From positions 1 through 64,000 of the forward strand of contig DATHOA010000319.1 in assembly GCA_035485475.1 (NCBI GenBank): DNA of 64,000 nucleotides. Reading direction: 5' to 3'. Origin of the DNA: DAIDKA01 sp035485475 (lineage in GTDB: Bacteria; Pseudomonadota; Gammaproteobacteria; Steroidobacterales; Steroidobacteraceae). The first letter of the stretch is position 1; each line of letters opens with the position of its first letter. This document shows positions 35,832 through 44,253 of the stretch, one piece after another. The position numbers and the translations under genes are program-made. The notes beneath the pieces were generated by a model that did not search any database, had not been told where the DNA came from, and was given only the letters and a program-made list of their open reading frames with translations.

Positions 35832-36710
35832 TTGGTCCGGGCTGCGTCCGCCAAGCCCGCTCGCTCCGGCCGTGTCAGGAAGCGCCGGACTCGGGCGCCG
35901 CGGCCGCGGCTGCGTCTGTGGCTGTGGCCGAGCGCGCAGCTGCGCAAGCGAACCTGGCGGGCCGTGCGCCGCGCACCCGGACTGTTGCAAGCGGTGCTGG
36001 CGCTGATGGTGCTGGCCACTCTCGCGCTGGCCGTCAATGGGGTCTACCAGGTGCTGCGCAAACCGACGGAGCTGTTCTTCCCGGTCAGCGGCGCACTCAA
36101 CAAATTTCCGCAGGAGACCTGGAGCCGCTACGCGCCGATCTTCAGGAAGCATGCGACGGCGGTGACCACCGCGCCCTTTCTGGCTGCCCTGGCGCAGGTG
36201 GAGGCCGCGGGAAATCCCATCGCGCGCACTTACTGGCGCTGGTCGTGGCGAGCGCATTTCTTCGAGCTGTATCGCCCGGCCTCCAGCGCTGTGGGCATGT
36301 ACCAGATCACCGACGGCACTTTCGCCGAAGCGCGGCACCTGTGCATCCACGATCATCAGGTGGTGCGGGAAGGGGCGTGGAATGACTGGCATGGCTGCTG
36401 GATGAACGATCTGTATTCGCGGGTGATCCCCAGCCATGCGGTGGAACTGGTGTCGGCGTACCTGACGGCCAATACCGATGAGCTGCTGGCCCGCTATCAC
36501 CGCAACAATGTGTCGTTGCAGCAACGCCAGCAGCTTGCCACGGTGATCCATCTCTGCGGCGCGGGTGCTGCGGCCGCCTTTGTCCGGCAGGGCCTGCATG
36601 CCGTGCCCGGTCAGCATTGCGGCGACCAGGACGTTGCGGCGTACCTGGGCCGGGTCCAGGCCATGACCCGGCTGTTCAACCGCCTGCAGGCACAGGATTC
36701 CGCATCATAG
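35832..36710 (+). CDS. Lytic-transglycosylase-like (SLT domain) membrane protein
   Basis: 292 residues. An extremely Arg-rich N-terminus (about residues 10-47) precedes one transmembrane segment (LLQAVLALMVLATLALAVNG), giving a likely cytoplasm-in, periplasm-out topology. The outer part contains FLAALAQVEAAGNPIARTYW, where the Glu fits the catalytic residue of the SLT lysozyme fold, and SSAVGMYQITDGTFAEA, the second SLT motif (usually GxMQxxPxT). Four Cys (CIHDH, HGCW, LCGAG, HCGDQ) could form disulfides. The TTG at 35832 has GAGG upstream. Catalytic assignment is by motif only. Downstream of the YXWGXW-repeat gene. Confidence 0.72.
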   Translation: MVRAASAKPARSGRVRKRRTRAPRPRLRLWLWPSAQLRKRTWRAVRRAPGLLQAVLALMVLATLALAVNGVYQVLRKPTELFFPVSGALNKFPQETWSRYAPIFRKHATAVTTAPFLAALAQVEAAGNPIARTYWRWSWRAHFFELYRPASSAVGMYQITDGTFAEARHLCIHDHQVVREGAWNDWHGCWMNDLYSRVIPSHAVELVSAYLTANTDELLARYHRNNVSLQQRQQLATVIHLCGAGAAAAFVRQGLHAVPGQHCGDQDVAAYLGRVQAMTRLFNRLQAQDSAS

Positions 36711-36810
36711 GGCCTTTGTCGTGTCAACAGGCTGCGGTGGCGGCGGCCGTGATAATCTGCGCCGCTGACGATGACACCGGAAAGGCCTGGAATGGCCAAG
36801 GGACCCATCC

Positions 36811-38184
36811 ATGAACAATACCGACCCGCGTCAAACCATTCTCAGATCGCCCATGGGCACGCTGCAGATCATCGTGGTGTTCATCGCGGTGGGCCTGAAC
36901 GCCCTGGACGGGTTTGATGTGATGTCCATCAGCTTCGCCTCAAACGGGATTGTCAGAGAATGGCACATCACCAAGGCGGTGCTGGGCGCCGTGCTGTCGA
37001 TGGAGCTGATCGGCATGGCGGTGGGTTCCGTCGTCCTGGGCGGCGTCGCCGATCGCATCGGTCGCCGCCCGACCGTGCTCGGCTGCCTGGTGCTCATGAC
37101 GCTCGGCATGCTGATGGCAACCCACGCGTCGGGGGTTTACGACCTGTCGGTGTGGCGGGTGCTGACCGGATTGGGAATTGGCGGCGTACTGGCTGCCGTG
37201 AACGCGATCACGGCTGAGTTTGCCAACGCCCGGCGGCGCGATGCCTGCGTGTCATTCATGTCCATCGGCTACCCGCTCGGGGCCGTCTTCGGCGGGGTCA
37301 TCGTGGCGCAGCTGCTGAAGACCTACGACTGGCGTTCGGTGTTCTATTTTGGCGCGGCGTTTACTGCCACGCTGATCCCGCTGGTTTGGTTCCTGGTTCC
37401 GGAATCCGTGCACTGGCTGACACGCAAACAGCCCACTGGCGCACTGACCCGGATCAATCACGCCATGAAGCGCATGGGCTACGCGGCCATCGACAGCCTG
37501 CCGCCGCAGGTGGTCAATGTGGCGAAGGGCTCCATTGCCGATATCTTTGCGCCGGCGCTGGTGGGTACGACGGTCATTCTGACGCTGGCGTACTTCTTCC
37601 ATGTCACCACGTTCTATTTCATCCTCAAATGGGTGCCCAACATCATCCATACCATGGGTTTCCCGGACTCCTCCGCGGCGGGCGTCCTGACCTGGGCGAA
37701 TGTCGGCGGCGCGGCGGGTGGCGCCTTGTTTGGTGTGCTCACCCAGAAGCTGCCGCTGAAGCCACTGACCATCGTGACCATGGTCCTGGCCACGGTCGGC
37801 GTCATCATTTTCGGTCATACCCCGGCAAACCTGAATCGGCTGTCGCTGCTGTGCGCGGGCGCCGGGTTTTTTGGCAACGCGGGCATCGTCGGCATGTATG
37901 CGATTTTTGCGCGCGCATTTCCGACTCATGTGCGCGCGTTCGGCACGGGTTGGGCCATTGGTGTCGGTCGCGGCGGCGCGGCGCTGGCACCTTGGGTGGC
38001 GGGCCTGCTGTTCCAAGCCGGCCATCCCGTGCCCACCGTGGCCGCCGTGATGGCAATGGGATCGTTGGTGGCCGCCTGCGCGCTGCTGTTCCTGAAAATG
38101 CGTCCGGATGAGACCAGTCCGCAGGTCCAAGCGGTCGCGGATGCCGGTGCCGTCGCCGGTCTGCCCAGCGCTTCGGCCATCTGA
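36811..38184 (+). CDS. MFS transporter, aromatic acid:H+ symporter (AAHS)-like
   Basis: 457 residues, twelve predicted membrane segments. The first segment ends in GLNALDGFDVMSISFA, the LDGFD motif characteristic of the AAHS family (PcaK, MhpT, GenK types). The loop 2-3 signature is GGVADRIGRRPTVLG, and loop 8-9 has a shorter version (GVLTQKLPLKPLT). It is probably an importer of an aromatic or related organic acid driven by proton gradient. No aromatic catabolic genes are in the window. A possible -10 (GATAAT) lies in the 100-base gap upstream. Confidence 0.87.
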   Translation: MNNTDPRQTILRSPMGTLQIIVVFIAVGLNALDGFDVMSISFASNGIVREWHITKAVLGAVLSMELIGMAVGSVVLGGVADRIGRRPTVLGCLVLMTLGMLMATHASGVYDLSVWRVLTGLGIGGVLAAVNAITAEFANARRRDACVSFMSIGYPLGAVFGGVIVAQLLKTYDWRSVFYFGAAFTATLIPLVWFLVPESVHWLTRKQPTGALTRINHAMKRMGYAAIDSLPPQVVNVAKGSIADIFAPALVGTTVILTLAYFFHVTTFYFILKWVPNIIHTMGFPDSSAAGVLTWANVGGAAGGALFGVLTQKLPLKPLTIVTMVLATVGVIIFGHTPANLNRLSLLCAGAGFFGNAGIVGMYAIFARAFPTHVRAFGTGWAIGVGRGGAALAPWVAGLLFQAGHPVPTVAAVMAMGSLVAACALLFLKMRPDETSPQVQAVADAGAVAGLPSASAI

Positions 38185-38220
38185 AGCCACGCGCCGGCCA
38201 CCGGCGCGAGTCAAGACGGA

Positions 38221-39366
38221 ATGCTGTACCTGGCGTTGCTGCCGGTCCTGATCTGGCTGTATCTGCTGCTTGCCCGTGGCGACTTCTGGCGCGTCGGGCG
38301 CCTGTTGTCGACCGACACCGCCACGGCAGGCGCGAGCGCCCGGGTCGTCGCCGTCATTCCGGCACGCAATGAGGCCGGCGTGGTCGGCCTTGCCGTGCAA
38401 TCGTTGCTCGGGCAGCGCTTTGCCGGCGATCTGCACATCGTCGTCATCGATGACGCCAGCAGCGATGGCACCGCTGAAGTGGTGCGCGAGACTGCCCAGC
38501 GGGCGGGCGCGGCCACCCGTGTCACCCTCATCCGCGGTTCCGGACCGGAGCCGGGCTGGAGCGGCAAGGTCTGTGCGATGGCGCGCGGGGTGGGCGTCGC
38601 GGCAGCCCTGCAGCCGGACTACCTGCTGTTCACCGACGCGGATATCCACCACGAGCCGGACCATGTCGCGCGGCTGGTGGCCAATGCCAGGCGGCTGGAC
38701 GTCGATCTGTTGTCGTCGATGGTGCTGCTCACCGTCAGCAATAGTGCCGAGCGCTGGTTGATTCCGGCGTTCGTGTTCTTCTTCCTGAAGCTTTATCCAC
38801 CGGCCTGGATTGCCCGGGAGGGTGCGGCCACCGCCGGCGCCGCGGGTGGCTGCATGCTGGTACGCCCGCAGGCGCTGGCCCGCAGCGGTGGGCTGGCCGC
38901 CATCCGCTCACACATCATCGATGACTGCGCCCTGGCGCGTTCCATCAAGCGCGCCGGAGGTCGGGTCTGCCTTGGGCTCACGCGTGAGGCGCGCAGCCTG
39001 CGTCCCTACGGATCGTGGCAGGAGATTGGCCGCATGATCGCGCGCACCGCCTTCAATCAGCTGCGGCATTCCTGGCTGCTGTTGTTCGGCACGCTGTTGG
39101 GTCTGGTGGTGACCTACCTCATGCCGCCGCTGTTGCTGTTCAGCGGCAGCCGCGCAGGCGTGGCCTGCGGCGCGGGCGCATGGGCGATCATGAGCCTGTG
39201 CTATGCGCCCATGGTGCGTTTCTACCGCCTGAATCTACTGTGGACGCTCACCCTGCCGGCGGCGGCGGCGTTTTATGCCGCCGCGACCGTGTACTCGGCC
39301 TGGCAGTTCCAGCTCGGCCGCGGCGGCCAATGGAAGGGCCGGGCGCAGGACTCGCCGGGACCATGA
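38221..39366 (+). CDS. hpnB: Hopene-associated glycosyltransferase HpnB
   Basis: 381-residue family 2 glycosyltransferase with several C-terminal membrane segments. It matches HpnB in motif order: VVAVIPARNEAGVV, HIVVIDDASSDGT, PGWSGKVCAMARGV, LLFTDADIHHEPDH, TAGAAGGCMLV, SHIIDDCALARSIKRAGG and TREARSLRPYGSWQEIGRMI. HpnB is linked to hopanoid biosynthesis by gene association, and its sugar acceptor is not certain. Here it stands apart, with no squalene-hopene cyclase or other hpn gene nearby. An N-terminal membrane segment (YLALLPVLIWLYLLLA) anchors it. Confidence 0.87.
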   Translation: MLYLALLPVLIWLYLLLARGDFWRVGRLLSTDTATAGASARVVAVIPARNEAGVVGLAVQSLLGQRFAGDLHIVVIDDASSDGTAEVVRETAQRAGAATRVTLIRGSGPEPGWSGKVCAMARGVGVAAALQPDYLLFTDADIHHEPDHVARLVANARRLDVDLLSSMVLLTVSNSAERWLIPAFVFFFLKLYPPAWIAREGAATAGAAGGCMLVRPQALARSGGLAAIRSHIIDDCALARSIKRAGGRVCLGLTREARSLRPYGSWQEIGRMIARTAFNQLRHSWLLLFGTLLGLVVTYLMPPLLLFSGSRAGVACGAGAWAIMSLCYAPMVRFYRLNLLWTLTLPAAAAFYAAATVYSAWQFQLGRGGQWKGRAQDSPGP

Positions 39367-39384
39367 GGGCCGGGTCGGTGAGCG

Positions 39385-39867
39385 CTAGTGATGATGCCCG
39401 TGTTCGCCGTGCACATGACCATGCTCCAGCTCCTCGGCCGTCGCTTCCCGGACGCCCGTGATATCGATGTCGAAGTTGAGGTTCTTGCCGGCCAGGGGAT
39501 GATTGGCATCGATCGTGACCGTATCGCCCAGGACGTGGGTGACGGTGACCTCGCGCGGGCCTTCCTGGGTCTGCGCATGCAGTTTCATGCCCACGTAGAT
39601 CTTCGGAATTCCCTTCAGCTGCCGGCGCGGCACGCGCTGCACCATCGCGGCGTCACGCTCGCCATAGCCATCGGCCGGCGTGACCTTCACGTTCAGCTTG
39701 TCGCCGGCGGCCTTGCCCGTCAGCTCGCGCTCCAGGCCGGCAACCAGGTTGCCGTGACCATGCAGGTAGGCCAGCGGCTCGCCGCCATCGGAACTGTCAA
39801 TGACCTCTCCGGTATCGTCCTTGAGGGTGTAGTGCAGCGTAACAACTGAATCTTTTTGAATGCTCAT
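39385..39867 (-). CDS. slyD: FKBP-type peptidyl-prolyl isomerase SlyD
   Basis: 160-residue cytoplasmic prolyl isomerase and metallochaperone. The FKBP domain begins VVTLHYTLKDDTGEVIDSS, and the IF (insert-in-flap) chaperone domain follows with DGYGERDAAMVQRVPRRQ and VDGxxV-type strands. After NHPLAGKNLNFDIDITGVREA it ends in a short His-rich tail (HGHVHGEHGHHH), shorter than that of E. coli SlyD, which binds nickel. Monocistronic, convergent with hpnB. Confidence 0.93.
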   Translation of the reverse strand: MSIQKDSVVTLHYTLKDDTGEVIDSSDGGEPLAYLHGHGNLVAGLERELTGKAAGDKLNVKVTPADGYGERDAAMVQRVPRRQLKGIPKIYVGMKLHAQTQEGPREVTVTHVLGDTVTIDANHPLAGKNLNFDIDITGVREATAEELEHGHVHGEHGHHH

Positions 39868-39898
39868 GAGTAATGAAATCCGTGGAGAGGGGCGAGTG

Positions 39899-39953
39899 TA
39901 GCGAAATACGCTAATTCGCGGGAGTCTCGACAGTTAGTAGCCGAATGCGGCTA
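39899..39953. repeat. Two short inverted repeats in the slyD-dcp divergent gap
   Basis: TAGCG-AAATA-CGCTA (39899-39913) and TAGCCG-AATG-CGGCTA (39938-39953) lie 24 bases apart in the 151-base region between slyD and dcp. Either could be a protein-binding site or a small hairpin. No regulator is implied by the neighbours. Confidence 0.4.
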
Positions 39954-40018
39954 GGCAGCGCCGCCGTACCCTGCAAAAATGGGAACTAATACAGCCCACC
40001 CGCATCGCATCGAGATTC

Positions 40019-42073
40019 ATGCACGCCAACCCCCTGCTGCAAGCCAGCACTCTGCCGTACCAGCTGCCACCTTTTGACCGCGTTGACGACCAGCATTACC
40101 GGGAAGCATTCATCCAGGGAATGGCTGCGCAGCTGCGCGAGGTGGCGGCGATCATCGCAGCGGATGCCGCGCCCAGCTTTGACAATACCATCGTGGCCCT
40201 GGAGCGATCGGGGCAGCAGCTGGATCGGGCGATGGCGGTGTTCTTCAACCTCATCGCTTCGAATACCAACACGGTGATGCAGCAGCTCGAGTCCGAGCTG
40301 GCGCCGCTGCTGGCGGCGCATGAGGATGCGATTGCACTGGATTCAAAGCTGTTCGCGCGAGTGAACGCGCTGCATGAGCGCTGTGTGCATTTGGGCCTGG
40401 AGCCCGAAGCGGTGCAGCTGGTGGAACGCTACCACGCGCAGTTCGTACGCGCCGGGGCGCGCCTGAGCGATGCGGATAAATCACATCTGAAGGCCATCAA
40501 TTCGCTGATCTCCTGCCTGACGACGCAGTTCAAGCAAAACGTGTTCAAGGCAACCAGCGATGGCGCGGTGCTGGTCGACAGCGCCGGCGACCTGGATGGC
40601 CTGGCCGCCGAGCAGATCGGCGCGGCCGCCGCGGCGGCGGCCGCCCGGGGTCTTGCGGGCAAATGGCTGATCACTTTGCACAACACCACCACGCAGCCGC
40701 TGCTGGCGCAACTGTCAAATCGCGCGCTGCGTGAGCGCCTGTTCAAGGCCTCGACCGCGCGCGGGCGCGGGGGTGCGGCGGACAACACCCGGATCGTGCA
40801 GCAGCTGGTGGCGCTGCGGGCCCAGCGCGCCGCGCTGTTGGGTTTCAGCAATCATGCGACCTACCAGCTGGCCGACGAATCGGCGGGCAGCCCGGCGGCG
40901 GTCAGCCGCATTCTCACCGAGCTGTTGCCGGCGGCGCTGGCGCGGGCGCGGGAGGATGCCCAGGATCTGCAGCAACTGGTCGAGGCGCACGCCCGCGAGG
41001 CAGGCTTCGAGCCATTTGCGCTGGCACCTTGGGATTGGCCGTTTTACGCCGAGCGTCTGCGCCGCGCGCGCTTCGACTTCGATCGCGCCGAAGTTGCACC
41101 CTATTTCGAACTGAACCGCGTTCTGCAGGATGGCGTGTTCTATTCCGCGCACGAACTGTATGGACTCACGTTCAAGGAACGCCCGGAGCTGCCGGTGTAT
41201 CACCCGGATGTGCGCATTTTCGAAGTGTTTGATGTCGACGGGACACCCCTGGCGCTGTTTCTGGCCGATTACTTCGCGCGCGATACCAAGCAGGGCGGCG
41301 CGTGGATGAATAATTTCGTGCGTCAGGCGCGACTGCTGGGACTGAAACCGGTGGTGGCGAATAATCTGAACGTGTCAAAGCCACAGGATGGTGAGCCGGC
41401 GCTGCTGACCTTCGAGGAAGTCACGACGCTGTTCCACGAGTTCGGCCATGCCCTGCACGGCATGCTGTCGAATGTGCACTACCCCTTGTTGCAGGGGACC
41501 AATGTGCCGCGCGATTTCGTCGAGTTCCCGTCGCAGTTCAATGAGATGTGGGCGCGCGACCCGAAGGTGCTCGCGAACTTCGCGCGCCACTATCGCACCG
41601 GCGAGCCCATGCCCGAGGCGTTGTTGGCCAAGGTGCTCGCGGCGCAGACCTTTGATCAAGGCTATGCGACCACCGAGTACCTGGCCGCCGCACTCATCGA
41701 TCAGGCCTGGCATGAACTCGGGTCGGAGGAGGCGGAACAGGCCGCCGATCCGGCGCATTTTGAAGCCGGCGTGCTCGCGCGTCATGGCATTGACCCGACA
41801 TTGGTGCCTCCCCGCTACCACACGTCCTATTTCGCTCATGTGTTTTCCGGCGGCTATTCCGCCGGGTACTACGCCTATATCTGGAGCGAGGTTCTGGCGC
41901 GTGATGCCGGCGAATGGTTTGTCGCCAACGGCGGGCTGCGCCGCGCCAATGGTGAGAACCTGCGCAGCAAAGTCCTCTCGCGCGGTCGCAGCCTTGACCC
42001 GCAGGCGATGTTCATCGACTTCTATGGCCGAGCGCCGGACGTGGCGCCACTGGTGGCCTACCGGGGTTTGTGA
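40019..42073 (+). CDS. dcp: M3-family peptidyl-dipeptidase Dcp
   Basis: 684-residue zinc peptidase releasing dipeptides from peptide C-termini. The HEFGH zinc motif is at residues 473-477 (context TLFHEFGHALHGML), and the third ligand is Glu502 in PRDFVEFPSQFNEMW. This spacing of 29 residues and the NVPRDFVEFPSQ wording point to Dcp rather than oligopeptidase A. No signal peptide, so cytoplasmic. Full length. Its stop overlaps the GTG of the ZIP transporter gene. Confidence 0.92.
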   Translation: MHANPLLQASTLPYQLPPFDRVDDQHYREAFIQGMAAQLREVAAIIAADAAPSFDNTIVALERSGQQLDRAMAVFFNLIASNTNTVMQQLESELAPLLAAHEDAIALDSKLFARVNALHERCVHLGLEPEAVQLVERYHAQFVRAGARLSDADKSHLKAINSLISCLTTQFKQNVFKATSDGAVLVDSAGDLDGLAAEQIGAAAAAAAARGLAGKWLITLHNTTTQPLLAQLSNRALRERLFKASTARGRGGAADNTRIVQQLVALRAQRAALLGFSNHATYQLADESAGSPAAVSRILTELLPAALARAREDAQDLQQLVEAHAREAGFEPFALAPWDWPFYAERLRRARFDFDRAEVAPYFELNRVLQDGVFYSAHELYGLTFKERPELPVYHPDVRIFEVFDVDGTPLALFLADYFARDTKQGGAWMNNFVRQARLLGLKPVVANNLNVSKPQDGEPALLTFEEVTTLFHEFGHALHGMLSNVHYPLLQGTNVPRDFVEFPSQFNEMWARDPKVLANFARHYRTGEPMPEALLAKVLAAQTFDQGYATTEYLAAALIDQAWHELGSEEAEQAADPAHFEAGVLARHGIDPTLVPPRYHTSYFAHVFSGGYSAGYYAYIWSEVLARDAGEWFVANGGLRRANGENLRSKVLSRGRSLDPQAMFIDFYGRAPDVAPLVAYRGL

Positions 42074-42816
42074 GCGGGGTACAAAATATCCTGATCCTGC
42101 CCATCGCCGCGGCCACCTGTGTGGCCACCCTGATCGGCGGCTGGGTCGGAATCTCGCTGCGCGACCGACTGCACCTGGTCCTAGCCTTCAGCGCCGGCGC
42201 CGTGATTGGCGTGGCCTTCTTTGATCTGCTGCCGGAGGCCGTGGAACTGGCGGCCAGCGCTGCGCATCCGACAATTGCTGCGCGCACCGTCGTGGCCCTG
42301 GCGGGACTTGGCTTCCTGCTGTACCTGCTACTGGATCGCTCCCTGCCCGGGCATGCCAGCAAGTCGCTGGGTCGACCCGATGCGCGCCGCGCCTGGGCGG
42401 CGGCCGGCAGCTTCGCCATTCATAGCTTCCTGGACGGATTTGCCATCGGCATCGCATTCCAGGCCGGCCGGGCGGTCGGGATCGCCGTTGCCGTGGCGGT
42501 GCTGGCGCATGATTTTTCGGATGGCCTGAATACCGTGAGCGTGGTGTTGCGCAATGGCGGGGATCGGCGGGGCGCCTTCAAGTGGCTGGTGGTTGATGCG
42601 GTGGCGCCGCTGGTCGGGGCCGTGACCAGCATGGCACTGACGATACCCAGCCAGGGTCTTGCCATGATCCTGGCACTGTTCTCGGGGTTTTTCCTGTATG
42701 TCGGCGGCAGCGATCTGCTGCCCGAAAGTCATCACGCACATCCGCGTGTGTTGACGACCGTGATGACGATCGCCGGTGCGGTGCTGCTGTATGTCGTGGC
42801 CCAGGTGGCGGGCTGA
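42070..42816 (+). CDS. ZIP-family metal transporter
   Basis: 248 residues with about eight hydrophobic segments. The ZIP metal-site helices are FAIHSFLDGFAIGIAFQAG (segment 4) and VLAHDFSDGLNTVSVVLRNG (segment 5), with metal-binding His and Asp residues. ZIP proteins bring zinc or other divalent metals into the cytoplasm. GTG start overlapping the dcp stop by GTGA. Since Dcp is a zinc enzyme, coupling may be functional, which is inference. Confidence 0.85.
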   Translation: MSGVQNILILPIAAATCVATLIGGWVGISLRDRLHLVLAFSAGAVIGVAFFDLLPEAVELAASAAHPTIAARTVVALAGLGFLLYLLLDRSLPGHASKSLGRPDARRAWAAAGSFAIHSFLDGFAIGIAFQAGRAVGIAVAVAVLAHDFSDGLNTVSVVLRNGGDRRGAFKWLVVDAVAPLVGAVTSMALTIPSQGLAMILALFSGFFLYVGGSDLLPESHHAHPRVLTTVMTIAGAVLLYVVAQVAG

Positions 42817-42824
42817 CAGGCGAG

Positions 42825-42856
42825 CGGCCCGGGCAGGCTGTGCCTGGCCCGGGCCG
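42825..42856. terminator. Hairpin between the convergent ZIP and methyltransferase genes
   Basis: CGGCCCGGGCAGGC pairs across a TGT loop with GCCTGGCCCGGGCCG, leaving one bulged base. A very stable GC-rich stem with no U-run, probably a bidirectional transcription stop. Confidence 0.6.
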
Positions 42857-42869
42857 TTGCGCTTCAGGC

Positions 42870-43658
42870 TTAGGGCTTGACGAATTTCAACGCGAACTCA
42901 TCGGTATGAAAGCGGATCGAGGCGTCGCGCACCGCCGCCGTGTGCGGATCATCGGGGTTGTGCGCCGCATCGCTGCTGCCCGCCAGCTTGAAGCCGGCCG
43001 CCTCCACTTCCGTCTTGACCGCTTCCGGATCGATCCGGTGCATGGTGCTGGTCTGGCTGATACCGGTGCCTGCTGCCGCCACATGGTCGATGATCAGGAA
43101 CACGCCACCGGACTTCAACACCGAAAACACATGCTTGTTGAAAGCCGCGATGTCCGCGGTGGGCCCATTGTGCAGGTCGTGGTAGTTGTCCGAGGTCCAC
43201 ACCAGATCGACGCCCGTCGGCACGGTCGGCGGGTCCGAGTTGATCGCCGCTATGGTCGATACGGTGATGTTCGGGTAGTGCGGATCCTTGGCCAGCGTAT
43301 CCAGCGGGTTTGCCATGGCCATGGCCATCGCCGGTGCGCTGCCGCCGGCCGGAGCCGGCCGCGGCGGAAACCCCAGCGCGTAGATGTGGCCCTTGGGGCC
43401 CACGGTCACGCTGAGCAACCGGGTGAAGTAGCCACCCCCGGGCAGCAATTCGATGATCTGCTCACCGGGCTTGATGCCGGCGAAGGCCAGCATTTCGGCC
43501 GGCTTGCGCGCGGCGTCCCGATCGGTATCCGCCTGCGGACGGGAAGTGTCGGCGACCGCCGCGGCGATCGGCTTTGAAATCTTGTCGGCCGCCAGCAGCC
43601 CCGAGCCGAACAACGGTGCAGCCACCAGCGCTGCCGCCACGAACATTGATACACGCAT
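42870..43658 (-). CDS. Predicted class I SAM-dependent methyltransferase with signal peptide
   Basis: 262 residues. A signal peptide (RVSMFVAAALVAAPLFGSG) precedes a Rossmann-type methyltransferase core: GIKPGEQIIELLPGGGYFTRLL carries the SAM motif I (Glu/Gly-rich), then VGPKGHIYAL (motif II), VDLVWTSDNYHDLH, LKSGGVFLIIDHVAA and EAAGFKLAG. It resembles the COG4798 group of predicted methyltransferases. An export signal on a SAM-dependent enzyme is odd because SAM is cytoplasmic; the protein may be anchored, or may have lost SAM-dependence. AGGGGG lies 9 bases upstream of the ATG at 43658. Followed upstream by the ArsR gene in the same direction. Confidence 0.8.
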   Translation of the reverse strand: MRVSMFVAAALVAAPLFGSGLLAADKISKPIAAAVADTSRPQADTDRDAARKPAEMLAFAGIKPGEQIIELLPGGGYFTRLLSVTVGPKGHIYALGFPPRPAPAGGSAPAMAMAMANPLDTLAKDPHYPNITVSTIAAINSDPPTVPTGVDLVWTSDNYHDLHNGPTADIAAFNKHVFSVLKSGGVFLIIDHVAAAGTGISQTSTMHRIDPEAVKTEVEAAGFKLAGSSDAAHNPDDPHTAAVRDASIRFHTDEFALKFVKP

Positions 43659-43747
43659 AACAACCATCCCCCTGTGAAGCCAAGCAAGGCCGCCATCATA
43701 GGCCGGGCGCCCGTGCCATACCATCACAGGCACACTGCGGTGAAGCG

Positions 43748-44119
43748 TCAGGTGCGTTTGATGCGGCGCGCTTTCTGGGCGCCGCCGCGCCGTTGATCCT
43801 GGGCCAGGTGTGCCTGCAGCACGGCATTGAGCAGGGGGCCGAAGCGGGCGGAGATCTCCTGGCAACGCGAGGTATTGTGCAGCTCCACCCCTTTGCGCTC
43901 GCTGCGGATCAGCCCCGCCTCGCGTAAGGCCTTGAAGTGCTGGGAAAGCGTGGACTTGGGAATAGGCCGATCGCTGATTCCCAGGAACGCCGAACAGGTC
44001 TGTGCACCATCAGCGCGCAGGATTTTCGCCAGGATATGCGCCCGCACCGGATCGCTGAGCGCATGCAATATGCCCTCAACACTGATGTCGTCCAATGACG
44101 GGTGATACAGCGGCCGCAT
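43748..44119 (-). CDS. ArsR-family winged-helix regulator
   Basis: 123 residues. ArsR fold: ILHALSDPVRAHILAKIL opens the domain, KSTLSQHFKALREAGLIRSERKG is the recognition helix and wing. The C-terminus is Arg-rich (QRRGGAQKARRIKR). No metal-binding CxC in the recognition helix; two Cys (TCSAF and RCQEIS) are present but not in a classical arsenic site. Divergent from an SDR gene with an inverted repeat between them, the usual layout when such a regulator represses the neighbouring oxidoreductase and itself. Confidence 0.87.
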   Translation of the reverse strand: MRPLYHPSLDDISVEGILHALSDPVRAHILAKILRADGAQTCSAFLGISDRPIPKSTLSQHFKALREAGLIRSERKGVELHNTSRCQEISARFGPLLNAVLQAHLAQDQRRGGAQKARRIKRT

Positions 44120-44176
44120 GTCAGTTACAACCTCAGGGCTGGCCTGGCGAGTCCGTTGACGCCGGGTGTGCCGACG

Positions 44177-44204
44177 AGTATAACCTTTGTTCCATAGTTC
44201 ACAA
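44177..44204 (-). promoter_or_regulatory. Promoter of the ArsR-family gene
   Basis: On the minus strand TTGTGA (44204-44199) is followed after 16 bases by TATACT (44182-44177, 5 of 6 -10 matches). The -35 overlaps the inverted repeat at 44196-44214. Confidence 0.55.
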
Positions 44205-44214
44205 AACGTGAACT
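44196..44214. promoter_or_regulatory. Inverted-repeat operator between the ArsR and SDR genes
   Basis: AGTTCAC-AAAAC-GTGAACT is a perfect 7+5+7 inverted repeat. It covers the -35 of the ArsR gene promoter, so the ArsR protein probably binds here and represses both divergent genes. Confidence 0.65.
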
Positions 44215-44253
44215 TACGTACAAAGCCACGAGGCTTAAGAGCGGAGCAGGACC

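Noticed and set aside
37252..38664. 470-residue antisense open frame opposite the MFS and hpnB genes
   Set aside because: Antisense shadow crossing two real genes, no motif.
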